Counted from the first letter of the stretch, positions 17,696 through 25,589 are shown. The stretch is 43,487 bases of DNA from Prevotella sp. CAG:891 (GCA_000437675.1 FR901789.1:1-43487); one strand, 5' to 3'. A program made the numbers and translations. Notes: generated by a model not told the origin, from the letters alone.

Positions 17696-18307
17696 TTAGT
17701 TTTCACGTTTCAACACCGGAAGTTGCAGTTTGTATTTCACAGCAAGGAAGCGAGCTAACATGACGAATGCACCACAAATAAGTCCAGCTGAAATGTTGCT
17801 CATGTGCATTTTGTCGCATATATAATAGGCTAATCCACCAACCACGCAGGCTAATGCGTAGATTTCCTTGCGGAAAATAAGGGGAACTTCGTTAATAAAT
17901 ACATCGCGCAAAACACCACCACCTGCACCAGTGAGTGTGCCCATAATAATGGCGGTCCAGAATGGGAAACCAGCGGCTAATGTTTTCTCAACACCAGTGA
18001 CCGTGAAAAGTGCCAAACCAATGGTGTCGAATAAAAACCAAGTGTTGTTTTGTCGAACCAACCATTTGCGGAAGACAATAACCCAGACAAGTGCCAGTGC
18101 TGAGCAAATGAGGTAAAAAGGATTTGTCATCCAAAAGGGAGGCTGGCTAAGGAGCAAATCGCGCATGGTTCCACCACCTATAGCAGTTGTTACACCTACA
18201 ACGTAGGCTCCGAAAAGGTCGAAACGTTTGGCTGAGGCCAGTCTGATACCTGAGATAGCAAAGGCTAGAGTCCCGATGAAGTCGAGTACTTGTACGAATG
18301 ATACCAT
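17696..18307 (-). CDS. TRIC cation channel family protein (UPF0126/YicG-like)
   Basis: This 203-aa integral membrane protein has about seven predicted transmembrane segments and two internally related halves. Each half carries the family's glycine-rich signature: GTLAFAISGIRLA with GGGTMRDLLL in the first, and TGVEKTLA with GAGGGVLRDVFINE in the second. Prokaryotic TRIC homologues form trimeric potassium-permeable channels, but the physiological role of this group (YadS/YicG) is poorly known, and some have been linked to glycine handling. It is a stand-alone gene between the dehydrogenase and hemW, with its own terminator. Confidence 0.87.
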   Translation of the reverse strand: MVSFVQVLDFIGTLAFAISGIRLASAKRFDLFGAYVVGVTTAIGGGTMRDLLLSQPPFWMTNPFYLICSALALVWVIVFRKWLVRQNNTWFLFDTIGLALFTVTGVEKTLAAGFPFWTAIIMGTLTGAGGGVLRDVFINEVPLIFRKEIYALACVVGGLAYYICDKMHMSNISAGLICGAFVMLARFLAVKYKLQLPVLKREN

Positions 18308-18342
18308 TTTTAGATTGAATGAAGCGGTGTAGTTGAATGTTA

Positions 18343-19296
18343 TTAGTTTACAACGTTTTTAGGTTTCCCTGTCTTAAATGATTCAATATTGTCGTTTAAA
18401 ATGTGTAAGATGCGTTGACGCGCTTCAGGCGTATTCCAGGCAATATGAGGTGTTATGAAAGTACGCGGTGCAAGAAGCAGTTCATTGTCTGGTGCAGGCG
18501 GTTCCTGAGTCATAACGTCTGCGCAATACGCCAGTAATTGGTTGTTATGTAGGGCATTGGCCACATCTTTTTCGTTTATCAAGCCACCTCGTGCAGTATT
18601 TACCAATATTAAGTTCGGATTGGATTTAGTCAAGAGTGAAGCGTTAACAAATTCCTTGTTTTCTGCATTCAGAGGACAGTTTAAGCTGATGATGTCGCAT
18701 TGCGCAAAAGCCTCAGCAAGTGAAACTTTGGTGACACCTTGTGGTAATTGGTCTGCACTTTTGTTGCTTACGGCAACAATGTGCATGCCCATAGCTTGCA
18801 TGATGCGGGCAATAGCTTCACCTATATTTCCGAAACCTACTATACCCAAAGTTTTTCCGGCCAATTCCAAACGGGGTTTGGTAGTGTAGCAGAAATCTGT
18901 CGATCTACTCCAATCACCTTCACGGTTACGCCATGAGTAATTTCCGACGCTGTCGGCAACCTCTAAAATCAGAGCTACTGCCATTTGGGCTACAGCTTGA
19001 CTGGAATATCCTGCGCAATTACAAACGTGTATGCCATGTTGACGGGCTGCGGCAATGTCGATTTTATCATAACCTGTTGCTGCCACACATACAAGTTTGA
19101 GGTTAGGAAGTGCTTCGAAGTGTTCGCGTGTAAGTGGTGTTTTGTTTACGATAAGGATGTCTGCGTCTACTGCTCGTTCCATTACTTCGTGGGGTGCAGT
19201 ACGGTCGTAAACTGTTAAATCACCGCAACAATCCAGCAAATCCCAACTTAAGTCACCGGGATTGATGGTGTATCCGTCTAAAAAAATAATTTTCAT
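18343..19296 (-). CDS. D-2-hydroxyacid dehydrogenase (glycerate/hydroxypyruvate type)
   Basis: This 317-aa NAD(P)-dependent enzyme reduces a 2-keto acid or oxidises a D-2-hydroxy acid. The Rossmann motif GIVGFGNIGEAIA is near residues 150-162. The substrate motif NTARGGLINE and the catalytic His in PHIAWNTPEA are present. There is no ACT domain, so it is not full-length SerA. Similarity of pattern is closest to glycerate or hydroxypyruvate reductases, but phosphoglycerate or lactate use cannot be excluded. It is 35 bp upstream of the TRIC gene in the same direction. Confidence 0.83.
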   Translation of the reverse strand: MKIIFLDGYTINPGDLSWDLLDCCGDLTVYDRTAPHEVMERAVDADILIVNKTPLTREHFEALPNLKLVCVAATGYDKIDIAAARQHGIHVCNCAGYSSQAVAQMAVALILEVADSVGNYSWRNREGDWSRSTDFCYTTKPRLELAGKTLGIVGFGNIGEAIARIMQAMGMHIVAVSNKSADQLPQGVTKVSLAEAFAQCDIISLNCPLNAENKEFVNASLLTKSNPNLILVNTARGGLINEKDVANALHNNQLLAYCADVMTQEPPAPDNELLLAPRTFITPHIAWNTPEARQRILHILNDNIESFKTGKPKNVVN

Positions 19297-19362
19297 TGGT
19301 TGAGTATGTCGTTCGTTTGTTTTTGCAATTAAGTAGCTTTCGCCTTGGCGAGTAAAATTGAC

Positions 19363-20625
19363 TTATTCCTTGTATATAGGTGTTACAACACCCACTAACT
19401 GCCAGTATCTTCCACCGGTTGGACAATGGTATACCAAAATTTCGTATTCGTTTTCTGTTTGGTAAAAATTCCCCTCAGTATATTGGGTGTGTCCAATATG
19501 CGGTTCAGTGTGAGTTGTGTAAAGATATTGGTAATTGTAGTAGCCTAATTTCAGTAAAATATCAGCTTCGTAAGCTTCGGAATCATGATTGTATGTCATC
19601 TTGTATTCAGATGAAAAGTTATCATAACTCCATCGGCCATTGACATAGAAATTTTTATCCATATCCGGAAGCGTGGATAATGAAAAATGGGCTATTACAT
19701 AATCAGCTTCAGTGTCTGCATTACCGCCTTCTGCACATCGAGTAAGATAAAGTCCGTTTTGGTCCTCGTCGTACAGGTAGTTCTTACGTGGTGTGTCCTG
19801 CAATAATGTGTAATGGTAGTAGGGGTCGAACCAACGTATATTGTCGCCATGCATACCGGGGTAGCGGGTTGAAACAATTTCCATTTTCCGGTATTCATTG
19901 CCAGCCTTGAAGAGTAGTTGCTTGGTATGTTCCCAAATGATAGTGTTACCATTAACGGCAGTTGGTGAGGGGTTGAATGCTGCATTGTCGAAACGACGAT
20001 TTTGCATCACTAAAGTTTTGATTTCTTTTACAGCATCGCGTAGCGTAAGTGCTGATGCGTCAACTTGCATGGAGAGTTGCTGGTGTTTGCTGTTCCAGTC
20101 AACATCCGTGTTTGTGGTGCATTCCGGCCGAATAACTACTTTTTGATCAACCACTCCGAAATAGGTTTTGACAACAGGCACTTCGTTACCTTCCTCATCT
20201 TCGGTACTGATTGTCAACAGGTAATTGCCTGATAACAAAGGGCGCATTTGTGCGTTGGGTAATGAAAAGGAGTAGTGTGTATAGAGTACCGTTGTATTTT
20301 GGCTAGGTTCGTACTGATCGATGACCTCGGAGTCGGAAACTGCATTGACATAATCGCTTTCGAACAAATCGGTCGATGGATTTCCTTCAAAGTCGCAGTG
20401 CTGAATTTTGTAGGTATATCGCCTGTATTCATGTGTAAGGTCGTCAAACGAGATTTGAAGCTGTTCGCTGCTATTCAGTTTGATAACAGGCATTTTCTCA
20501 TCGTCGCCATCTACCTTCAACTGAAGCGTCTTGATGTGAGGCGACATTAAAATTGTACGTCCAGGTTGGGCATACGATGTTATGGGAAGTAACAATAGGG
20601 TGATGAGAAATTTTTGCATACTCAT
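19363..20625 (-). CDS. DUF5103-family, type IX secretion system plug-like protein
   Basis: This 420-aa exported protein has a signal peptide (MSMQKFLITLLLLPITSYAQ, cleavage after about residue 19). The order of motifs fits the Bacteroidetes family DUF5103: HIKTLQLKVDG, LQISFDDLTHEYRRYTYKIQHCDF, YFGVVDQKV, NYLYDEDQNGLYL and NFYVNGRWSYDNF. Members are described as plug components that close the type IX secretion translocon in the outer membrane. No other T9SS gene is in the window. The start may be two codons later (ATG at 20619). It is encoded alone between the fucosidase and the dehydrogenase. Confidence 0.82.
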   Translation of the reverse strand: MSMQKFLITLLLLPITSYAQPGRTILMSPHIKTLQLKVDGDDEKMPVIKLNSSEQLQISFDDLTHEYRRYTYKIQHCDFEGNPSTDLFESDYVNAVSDSEVIDQYEPSQNTTVLYTHYSFSLPNAQMRPLLSGNYLLTISTEDEEGNEVPVVKTYFGVVDQKVVIRPECTTNTDVDWNSKHQQLSMQVDASALTLRDAVKEIKTLVMQNRRFDNAAFNPSPTAVNGNTIIWEHTKQLLFKAGNEYRKMEIVSTRYPGMHGDNIRWFDPYYHYTLLQDTPRKNYLYDEDQNGLYLTRCAEGGNADTEADYVIAHFSLSTLPDMDKNFYVNGRWSYDNFSSEYKMTYNHDSEAYEADILLKLGYYNYQYLYTTHTEPHIGHTQYTEGNFYQTENEYEILVYHCPTGGRYWQLVGVVTPIYKE

Positions 20626-20737
20626 GAATTATAGGGGAATAGATGATATTAAATCAACCGTACCATCTCTTTGGATGCAAAGACATAGATACGATTGATT
20701 TAATTTTTTTATGTGCCAAAACTCCAAAGTAGGTTGT

Positions 20738-22063
20738 TTATTCAATTTTCAGAATGTAGTCTACTTCGTTCTTTTGCATTTGCGGCAAAGTAAAGGTGAC
20801 TGTTCCATCCTTTTTATGGCGCTTGTATGTAATTTTCGCATTTTTATCAGTCAGTGAGCTGACACTGCGAATTTTTTTAGCATAGGGGATGGTTACTGTT
20901 GTTTGTGGGTTTTGCGTGAGAATGTGCAGATAAAGTGCACCATTCTTTCTTCCGCGAGTGCTGACGATGCTGTCGCCCAATGCAACTTCGCCTGCAACGG
21001 TTGTGTAAATACTTTCGCCGGCAGGACCGTTCAGCCATTGTCCCATTTCGTGTAGTCGGTTCAGTGCAGTTGCGGGAAGTTCTCCATTAGGCTGGGGACC
21101 AATATTGAGCAGCAGGTTTGCACCTTTCGCAGCAGTTCGCACTAGTAGCCTTAAAAGTGTTGATGTTGATTTGTATTCTTGATCAACTACTTTATAACCC
21201 CACATACCATTCATGGTTTGGCAAGTTTCCAAAGGAAGCTGGCTGATGCTTTGCCCTGAATAACCGGCTGTGTTCTCACCGGGAATATCCCGTTCGAACA
21301 TTTGCATATCTTCACCATCATTGGGTGTTTGGTGATGGTTGTTGCCAATTATACAAGCTGGTTGTAGCTTGTGAATGAGTGCGTATTGTTCTGGTAGTTC
21401 CCAGTTAAAAGGTATTGAATCGTTATCATGATCCCACCATCCGTCAAACCAGATACCATTTACTTTACCATAATTAGTGAGCAATTCAGTAAGTTGCCCA
21501 TTCATGAAACGGTAATAGCTTTTCCAATTTTCTTTTTTGGCATCTTTTCCGGTATGAAGACCGGTGCGACCTGTGGGATAATCATCGCGTGTCCAGTCAA
21601 TATGTGAATAGTAGAGATGTAACCCTATTCCTTGTTTGTGGCATTCATCGGCCAATTGCTTTACAATGTCTTTACCGTAAGGTGTATTCATGATGTTGTA
21701 GTCAGACAGTTTGCTGTCGAACATAGAAAAACCATCATGATGTCTTGTTGTAAAACAGATGTACTTTGCACCGGCGGCTTTGATGTCGGCTATCCATTTT
21801 TTTGCATCAAACCGATGAGGGTAGAAAGCATCTGCGGCTTTTGCATATTCATCGCGGTGTATATTTGCATTCTGCATATACCATTCTCCTTGGGCAAACA
21901 TGCTATAGATGCCCCAATGCAGGAATATACCAAAGCGTTGGTCAGAGAAAGTTTGTCTGGCTTCAAGGTTCTCAGGAGTAGGTACATATTTGTTAGTTGT
22001 TTCCTGAGCAGCAGCGGGGGCTGAATGTAAAGCGATAAGAATAGGTAAAATGATACGTTTCAT
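20738..22063 (-). CDS. Alpha-L-fucosidase, glycoside hydrolase family 29
   Basis: This 441-aa enzyme is predicted to remove alpha-linked L-fucose from host glycans or plant polymers. It has a signal peptide (MKRIILPILIALHSAPAAAQ), so it is periplasmic or surface-exposed. The GH29 barrel shows RFGIFLHWGIYS, ICFTTRHHDGFSMF and YYSHIDWTR. The likely catalytic nucleophile is the Asp of GIWFDGWWDHDN (about residue 206). A small C-terminal beta domain follows. No SusC/SusD pair or other sugar-hydrolase gene is adjacent, so it is not in a visible polysaccharide-utilisation locus. The GH29 subfamily cannot be decided by eye. Confidence 0.9.
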   Translation of the reverse strand: MKRIILPILIALHSAPAAAQETTNKYVPTPENLEARQTFSDQRFGIFLHWGIYSMFAQGEWYMQNANIHRDEYAKAADAFYPHRFDAKKWIADIKAAGAKYICFTTRHHDGFSMFDSKLSDYNIMNTPYGKDIVKQLADECHKQGIGLHLYYSHIDWTRDDYPTGRTGLHTGKDAKKENWKSYYRFMNGQLTELLTNYGKVNGIWFDGWWDHDNDSIPFNWELPEQYALIHKLQPACIIGNNHHQTPNDGEDMQMFERDIPGENTAGYSGQSISQLPLETCQTMNGMWGYKVVDQEYKSTSTLLRLLVRTAAKGANLLLNIGPQPNGELPATALNRLHEMGQWLNGPAGESIYTTVAGEVALGDSIVSTRGRKNGALYLHILTQNPQTTVTIPYAKKIRSVSSLTDKNAKITYKRHKKDGTVTFTLPQMQKNEVDYILKIE

Positions 22064-22193
22064 TAATTATAGATTGTTTTCAAGGTGTTAAGCGTTGAAA
22101 TTCTGCATTACATATATTATAGGGCTAAGGGGTAATCTCGCTGGAAATAACAAATGCAAAGCAGGTTGTGAGCTATTTTACTCAATGAACGAG

Positions 22194-22201
22194 CAAAAAT
22201 A
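22194..22201 (-). promoter_or_regulatory. -7 box of the fucosidase gene
   Basis: TATTTTTG on the minus strand, giving a predicted leader of about 125 bases. The divergent rnpB box is 43 bases away. Confidence 0.4.
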
Positions 22202-22244
22202 CTGTTTTTTTTAGTAAGAATAGGTGTATGTAGGGCTTTTTTTG

Positions 22245-22252
22245 TACTTTTG
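22245..22252 (+). promoter_or_regulatory. -7 box of rnpB
   Basis: TACTTTTG on the plus strand, 7-8 bases before the expected 5' end of the RNase P RNA. Confidence 0.6.
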
Positions 22253-22259
22253 CCGCTGC

Positions 22260-22720
22260 TAAGGCTTACAGAAAAAGTTGAACGGCTTGTCGCGTGTATT
22301 CACAGGCCTGTTAAGGGTTTGTGTGGTGCAGGAGGAAAGTCCGGGCAGCATAGGGCATTCCGCTTCTTAATGGGAAGTCGTCCGTGAGGGTGAATTAGTG
22401 CAGAAGAAAATAACCGCTTGTCTGCCGAATTAAGCGTTTCTCCTTTTAGGTTTGAAACCTTACATTCGTTGTAGTTATGAGTAAGGGTGAGAAGGTGAGG
22501 TAAGAGCTCACCAGTCGTGTGGTGACACACGGGCTGTGTACATCGGAAGCTGAAAGTTCATGTATACCAACGTCAGAGGGCTGCTCGTCCGAGTTCCCGA
22601 TTTTAATCGAGTGAGCACGTTGGAGGGTAGAACGATAGAGCGTATTGGCAACAATGCGCGCGGATAAATGACAGGCACGACTTTTAGTCGTACAGAACCC
22701 GGCTTATAGTTTGGCTTTTT
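22260..22720 (+). ncRNA. rnpB: RNase P RNA
   Basis: This is the catalytic RNA that trims the 5' ends of tRNA precursors. The universally conserved CR-I block GGAGGAAAGTCCGGGC is at about 22330-22346. The matching 3' blocks are GACAGGCACGACTTTTAG and CAGAACCCGGCTTATAG near 22670-22710, whose end pairs with the 5' GCTTACAG region. Its length of about 460 nt is longer than the usual 350-400; helix insertions at 22375-22520 account for this. The open frame at 22300-22530 on the opposite strand is a coincidence. Confidence 0.93.
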
Positions 22721-22730
22721 CTTTTAAATA

Positions 22731-22770
22731 AAGGCGCAACTTTTATAAAGGTTGCGCCTTATTTTTTATT
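22731..22770 (+). terminator. Terminator of rnpB
   Basis: AAGGCGCAAC (22731-22740) pairs perfectly with GTTGCGCCTT (22751-22760). ATTTTTTATT follows. Confidence 0.9.
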
Positions 22771-23019
22771 AGTTGCTTTTTGATAAAGTTCCTTCGTTTT
22801 CTTGGGGTAGTAGTAAAAAGGTGTGGGGTAGTAGCATTTAGGTGAGGCAAAACGCTGCTGCTTCGTACGTTTTGATAATCAGCATGAGATAAAATGTTAT
22901 ATCCCGATTTTATTTTTTTCGCGTGTGGAAAATGCGCAGGAATACCTGTAAATAAAGGGCTGAATGCCGATTTTAGGGTGTGGAAAACTTTCGAGGTGCG
23001 ATATTAGACAGTCTAAAAA
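22771..23019. other. Gene-free gap between the two ncRNAs
   Basis: No coding frame is convincing here. Two exact copies of GGGGTAGTAG lie about 20 bases apart near 22805 and 22828. A pair of loosely repeated blocks, each with CCGATTTTA and then GTGTGGAAAA, lies around 22905-22990. The function, if any, is unknown. Confidence 0.5.
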
Positions 23020-23052
23020 TTTGGATTTCGGGTTGTGTATGTTGTATCTTTG
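23020..23052 (+). promoter_or_regulatory. Promoter of the RNA-like repeat, copy B
   Basis: A TTTG element (23020-23023) is followed after 21 bases by TATCTTTG (23045-23052). Transcription is predicted from about 23059, where homology with copy A begins. Confidence 0.6.
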
Positions 23053-23058
23053 CTATTG

Positions 23059-23253
23059 GCAATAAAGGCAGCACAGTAGTATGGATAAGCTGCACATGAG
23101 CCTAAACGGATGAAAAAAACAGTATTCCTTATTGATTCATTCAGCGTTCTTTGACATTTTGTTACAACAGAAAGTAAGGCAGGTAGGCCTGTCTGAAACC
23201 CGAGATGCGTTGTTGGGTTTTACCACACGATTTCGCGACTGAGTCTTTTTTTT
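23059..23253 (+). ncRNA. Predicted ~195-nt structured RNA (copy B), Bacteroidales-1/6S-like candidate
   Basis: It starts just after a good promoter and ends in an eight-T run (23246-23253). Visible pairings include GCAGC/GCTGC near the 5' end, GGCAGG/CCTGTC at about 23178-23193, and a perfect AAACCC/GGGTTT stem at about 23196-23220. A boxA-like GTTCTTTGACAT is at 23146-23157. A diverged second copy is at 41-223. The combination of Bacteroidetes promoter, ~190-nt length and 3' T-run matches what I recall of the Bacteroidales-1 RNA family, which was suggested to be a 6S RNA analogue. A covariance-model search is needed to confirm the name. No open frame of note exists in this strand. Confidence 0.6.
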
Positions 23254-23254
23254 C

Positions 23255-23301
23255 TGAAAAAAAGAAAGGGATAAACTTATTTGTTGTTTTATCCCTTTCT
23301 T
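23255..23301 (-). terminator. Terminator of the minus-strand ytxH/holin block
   Basis: AAGAAAGGGATAAA (23262-23275) pairs perfectly with 23288-23301. On the minus strand a run of seven T follows the stem. It may also back up the end of the plus-strand RNA. Confidence 0.8.
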
Positions 23302-23432
23302 GTAGTAGCTTGCTGAGTATAATAGTTGTGTGTATTTTGCACGTATACTTGAATATGGAAAACATGATATAGTTCGTCTGATTCAAGTTTGGATATGATG
23401 TTTTGCTTAAGTCAACTCTTGGTTTTTTCGTT

Positions 23433-23702
23433 TTATCCTTTCTTTTTCTGTTTTTTTCCGAATATGCCGACAAAATGGTTGAATTTGCGGAATAACTTAT
23501 ACCCGAGCATAACGCCATCATATATAGCGTACGCTTTTTCAGCTTGATTTACCCACATTTGCACTTTGGTATCAGCCGGTGCAGGTGTGACAAGAGATGC
23601 CCAATGGTTGACGATTGCAGTTTTGTTGGCTTCTAATTGTTTGCGAATTTTTGCTCTTTCTTGTTGCAGTGATTCAACGGTATATTTAGTTGTTTCAGTC
23701 AT
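23433..23702 (-). CDS. Small conserved-type hypothetical protein
   Basis: This 89-aa protein has no family I can name. The first half is a charged helix with coiled-coil character (VESLQQERAKIRKQLEANKTAI). The second half is more hydrophobic and aromatic (AYAIYDGVMLGYKLFRKFNHFVGIFG), and the C-terminus is a lysine tail. It could sit at the membrane surface. It is downstream of the holin-like and YtxH genes on the same strand and shares their terminator, which suggests a joint role in envelope stress. Proteins of this kind commonly accompany such pairs in Bacteroidetes. Confidence 0.65.
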   Translation of the reverse strand: MTETTKYTVESLQQERAKIRKQLEANKTAIVNHWASLVTPAPADTKVQMWVNQAEKAYAIYDGVMLGYKLFRKFNHFVGIFGKKQKKKG

Positions 23703-23862
23703 AATTGATTGCTCTGTTATTAAAGGAAGAAAGTTATGCGTTTTTATTTATGGTATTTACTTCATGCTACTTTATACTCCGTGTGTCCGACGTAGGGTAG
23801 TGGCGAGTAAAAGTATTTACCATGTGGGATGTAGAAGTATTCCTAATCGTTTCCGAGACAGA

Positions 23863-24264
23863 TTAGGCATTACGCCCTGAATGTTCTCTGTTGGTGTTGT
23901 TAGAATTATTGCAGTCGTTTAGGAATAAGTTTCCTAAGAAGTTGACAATTGGAGCTTCAATCCATGTTTTTCTGTTAACATAGACGAGTAACCCAATCAA
24001 GGCGTAGATGCAAAAGATAATGGCATTGCCATAGGTTGCACCGCCTACGAAGGGTGCAATGGCATCTGACAGTGCCATAGAAGCGAAAACTAAAGCGATG
24101 ACACCAATCAGAAAAATTACAGCACCCATTACGATAGCAGCCATTAACTTGCTAAGTTTGTCAACAAAGTCAATTTGTAGGCTTCGCTTTTGAAGCTCAA
24201 CGTATTTTTTAAGTTCAATGACCAGTTGGCTAATTGTTTCAATGTTATTATCTGATGAGAACAT
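23863..24264 (-). CDS. Holin-like membrane protein (phage holin superfamily III type)
   Basis: This 133-aa protein has an N-terminal amphipathic helix (ISQLVIELKKYVELQKRSLQIDFVDKLSKL). Two strong transmembrane segments follow, at about residues 41-67 (MAAIVMGAVIFLIGVIALVFAS) and 78-97 (YGNAIIFCIYALIGLLVYVN). A polar, Asn-rich tail ends the protein. The arrangement matches the DUF1469/phage-holin-3-6 family, widespread in bacteria without any phage. No phage gene is nearby, so lysis is unlikely to be its job. It lies between the YtxH gene and the 89-aa gene. Confidence 0.75.
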   Translation of the reverse strand: MFSSDNNIETISQLVIELKKYVELQKRSLQIDFVDKLSKLMAAIVMGAVIFLIGVIALVFASMALSDAIAPFVGGATYGNAIIFCIYALIGLLVYVNRKTWIEAPIVNFLGNLFLNDCNNSNNTNREHSGRNA

Positions 24265-24290
24265 GGTAGAGATTTTTTATAGTAAAAAAT

Positions 24291-24353
24291 TTTAAGGTTA
24301 TAAGAGTGCATATCGCAGGGTTAAGCCTGTGTATGCACTCTTATAACCTTAAA
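24291..24353 (-). terminator. 22-bp perfect hairpin between ytxH and holin-like genes
   Basis: 24291-24312 pairs perfectly with 24332-24353, and the loop itself contains CAGG/CCTG. On the minus strand ATTTTTTACT follows, so it should stop or strongly reduce transcription from ytxH into the holin-like gene. Confidence 0.8.
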
Positions 24354-24376
24354 CATGGGTTTAATGAGATGGATAA

Positions 24377-24583
24377 TTAGTCGTTGGCAGGCTGAAGTTC
24401 ATCTGCGATGTCGTCAACGAGACTTTCCATTTCTTTACGATTGAGCTTGATACCGCGTTTGCGGATAGCTTCTGCAATTTTATCGCGAGTGTCAGTTCCT
24501 TTTTCAGGTGCGAAGAGAATTCCACATGCTGCGCCTACTGCTGCGCCGCCCAAGAAAGCTGCTAAAATGCTAAGTCCTTTCAT
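24377..24583 (-). CDS. YtxH-family protein
   Basis: This 68-aa protein carries the YtxH/GvpP-type motif: an N-terminal glycine- and alanine-rich hydrophobic helix (LAAFLGGAAVGAACGILFAPEKG) followed by a basic helix (TRDKIAEAIRKRGI) and an acidic end. Such proteins are small membrane-anchored stress proteins of unclear biochemical role. It is the first gene of the minus-strand trio. A TAAGTTTG box at 24618-24625 probably drives it. Confidence 0.82.
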   Translation of the reverse strand: MKGLSILAAFLGGAAVGAACGILFAPEKGTDTRDKIAEAIRKRGIKLNRKEMESLVDDIADELQPAND

Positions 24584-24617
24584 AATGGTATTTTGTTTAA
24601 TGGGTTAATAATCATCG

Positions 24618-24625
24618 CAAACTTA
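24618..24625 (-). promoter_or_regulatory. -7 box of ytxH
   Basis: TAAGTTTG on the minus strand matches TAnnTTTG exactly and predicts a leader of about 28 bases. Confidence 0.55.
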
Positions 24626-24740
24626 AACAATCTGTTTCTAATGACCATGTTTTTGGTGTACTTTTTTCAAGAATTAGGATAAAATTTCATCTTTAATTAT
24701 ATTTAACTATTATTTCTGCATTTAAGATAAAAGACTTTTG

Positions 24741-24748
24741 TATTTTTG
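24741..24748 (+). promoter_or_regulatory. -7 box of the SPOR lipoprotein gene
   Basis: TATTTTTG predicts a leader of about 130 bases. The leader contains a small GGCATTTTTGCC hairpin near 24800. The remainder of the 24584-24886 gap holds only the two divergent promoters. Confidence 0.5.
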
Positions 24749-24886
24749 CTTTTAAATCGTGCACATAGGTGTCGATAGCCTTATAACCCTGGTATAAAAG
24801 GCATTTTTGCCTGTCTTTTGCAATGTTGAAAGGGTTGTGTATCAGTACTTAGGGCATAATTAAGTTGAATATATAATTGTAAAGCA

Positions 24887-25402
24887 ATGAAGAAAAATTT
24901 GATTTTGGCGCTTGGCTTGTGTTCGTTTGTACTTTTTACAAGCTGTAAGTCTCGTGAAAGTGCATATAAGCAGGCTTATGAGCAAGCTATGGCTCAAAGC
25001 GATAATAAAACCAACGAACAGCAGGTGGTAATTGAGGAGGCTGAAACTCAAACAACTACTGTAACACCTGTGCAACCTACAACTACCACGACAGTGACTG
25101 AGGATCATAGCGATGTGCGCGAAATCCAAGGCGAAATGTCTGTAATTAGTGGTAATCCTTTGAAGTTGTATAGTGTGGTAGTGGGTAGTTTCGTAACTCA
25201 AGCTAATGCTGAGGGTGAAAAATCTCGCCTGCTTAATAAGGGTTATGATGCTCGCGTGGTAAAAACAAATGAAACGATTAACGGAACAACTGGATGGTTC
25301 CGTGTAATTGCTTCTTCATTTGATGATAAGGCTTCGGCTGTTCAGTCGCGCAATGCTCTGAAAGCTTCATATCCCGGAGCTTGGTTGCTTTACAGAAAAT
25401 AA
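24887..25402 (+). CDS. SPOR-domain lipoprotein
   Basis: This 171-aa protein has a lipoprotein signal peptide with lipobox LFTSC (Cys20). A Gln/Thr-rich linker runs to about residue 75 (EETQTTTVTPVQPTTTTTV type). A C-terminal SPOR domain occupies about residues 85-171 (YSVVVGSFVTQANAEGEKSRLLNKG, GWFRVIASSF, ARNALKASYPGAWLLY type). SPOR domains bind glycan strands stripped of peptide stems at division sites, so the protein is probably anchored in a membrane and recruited to septal peptidoglycan. No partner gene is adjacent. Two large hairpins follow. Confidence 0.9.
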   Translation: MKKNLILALGLCSFVLFTSCKSRESAYKQAYEQAMAQSDNKTNEQQVVIEEAETQTTTVTPVQPTTTTTVTEDHSDVREIQGEMSVISGNPLKLYSVVVGSFVTQANAEGEKSRLLNKGYDARVVKTNETINGTTGWFRVIASSFDDKASAVQSRNALKASYPGAWLLYRK

Positions 25403-25412
25403 ATATGATAAG

Positions 25413-25452
25413 TATGTTTAGGTGCTTAATGTTTTATGCACTGATAAACATA
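25413..25452 (+). terminator. Hairpin after the SPOR lipoprotein gene
   Basis: TATGTTTA (25413-25420) pairs with TAAACATA (25445-25452), with inner GTGC/GCAC. No long T-run follows, so termination strength is uncertain. Confidence 0.45.
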
Positions 25453-25461
25453 TTATAGAAT

Positions 25462-25526
25462 AACGAGTTGACAAGTGAAGTTGGAGTGCATTCATAATAA
25501 TGTGCTTCCAGACTTGTCAACTCGTT
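25462..25526. repeat. 15-bp perfect inverted repeat upstream of rlmN
   Basis: AACGAGTTGACAAGT (25462-25476) is inverted exactly at 25512-25526, with weaker inner pairing (GGAGTGCAT against ATGTGCTTCC). It lacks a T-run on the plus strand. It could be a terminator, a protein-binding palindrome, or a small mobile-element relic. Confidence 0.6.
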
Positions 25527-25589
25527 GCTGTGTAAGGAGTATGGTCTCCTTCTGATATTTTTCTTTAAAAATCGCACATTTTCTTAGCT

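Noticed and set aside
22300..22530. Open frame on the minus strand inside rnpB
   Set aside because: It lies wholly within the conserved RNase P RNA and has no family resemblance or promoter.
22923..22990. Two TGTGGAAAA sites resembling DnaA boxes
   Set aside because: Each differs from the consensus TGTGGATAA, only two are present, and there is no dnaA, gidA or other origin-type context.
23162..23521. 119-codon minus-strand open frame across the RNA-like repeat
   Set aside because: It overlaps the structured repeat, a terminator hairpin and the 3' end of the 89-aa gene, and its composition is low-complexity.
23863..24264. Holin-like gene as evidence of a prophage
   Set aside because: No endolysin, integrase, capsid or tail gene is nearby, and this holin superfamily is common in non-phage settings with YtxH proteins.
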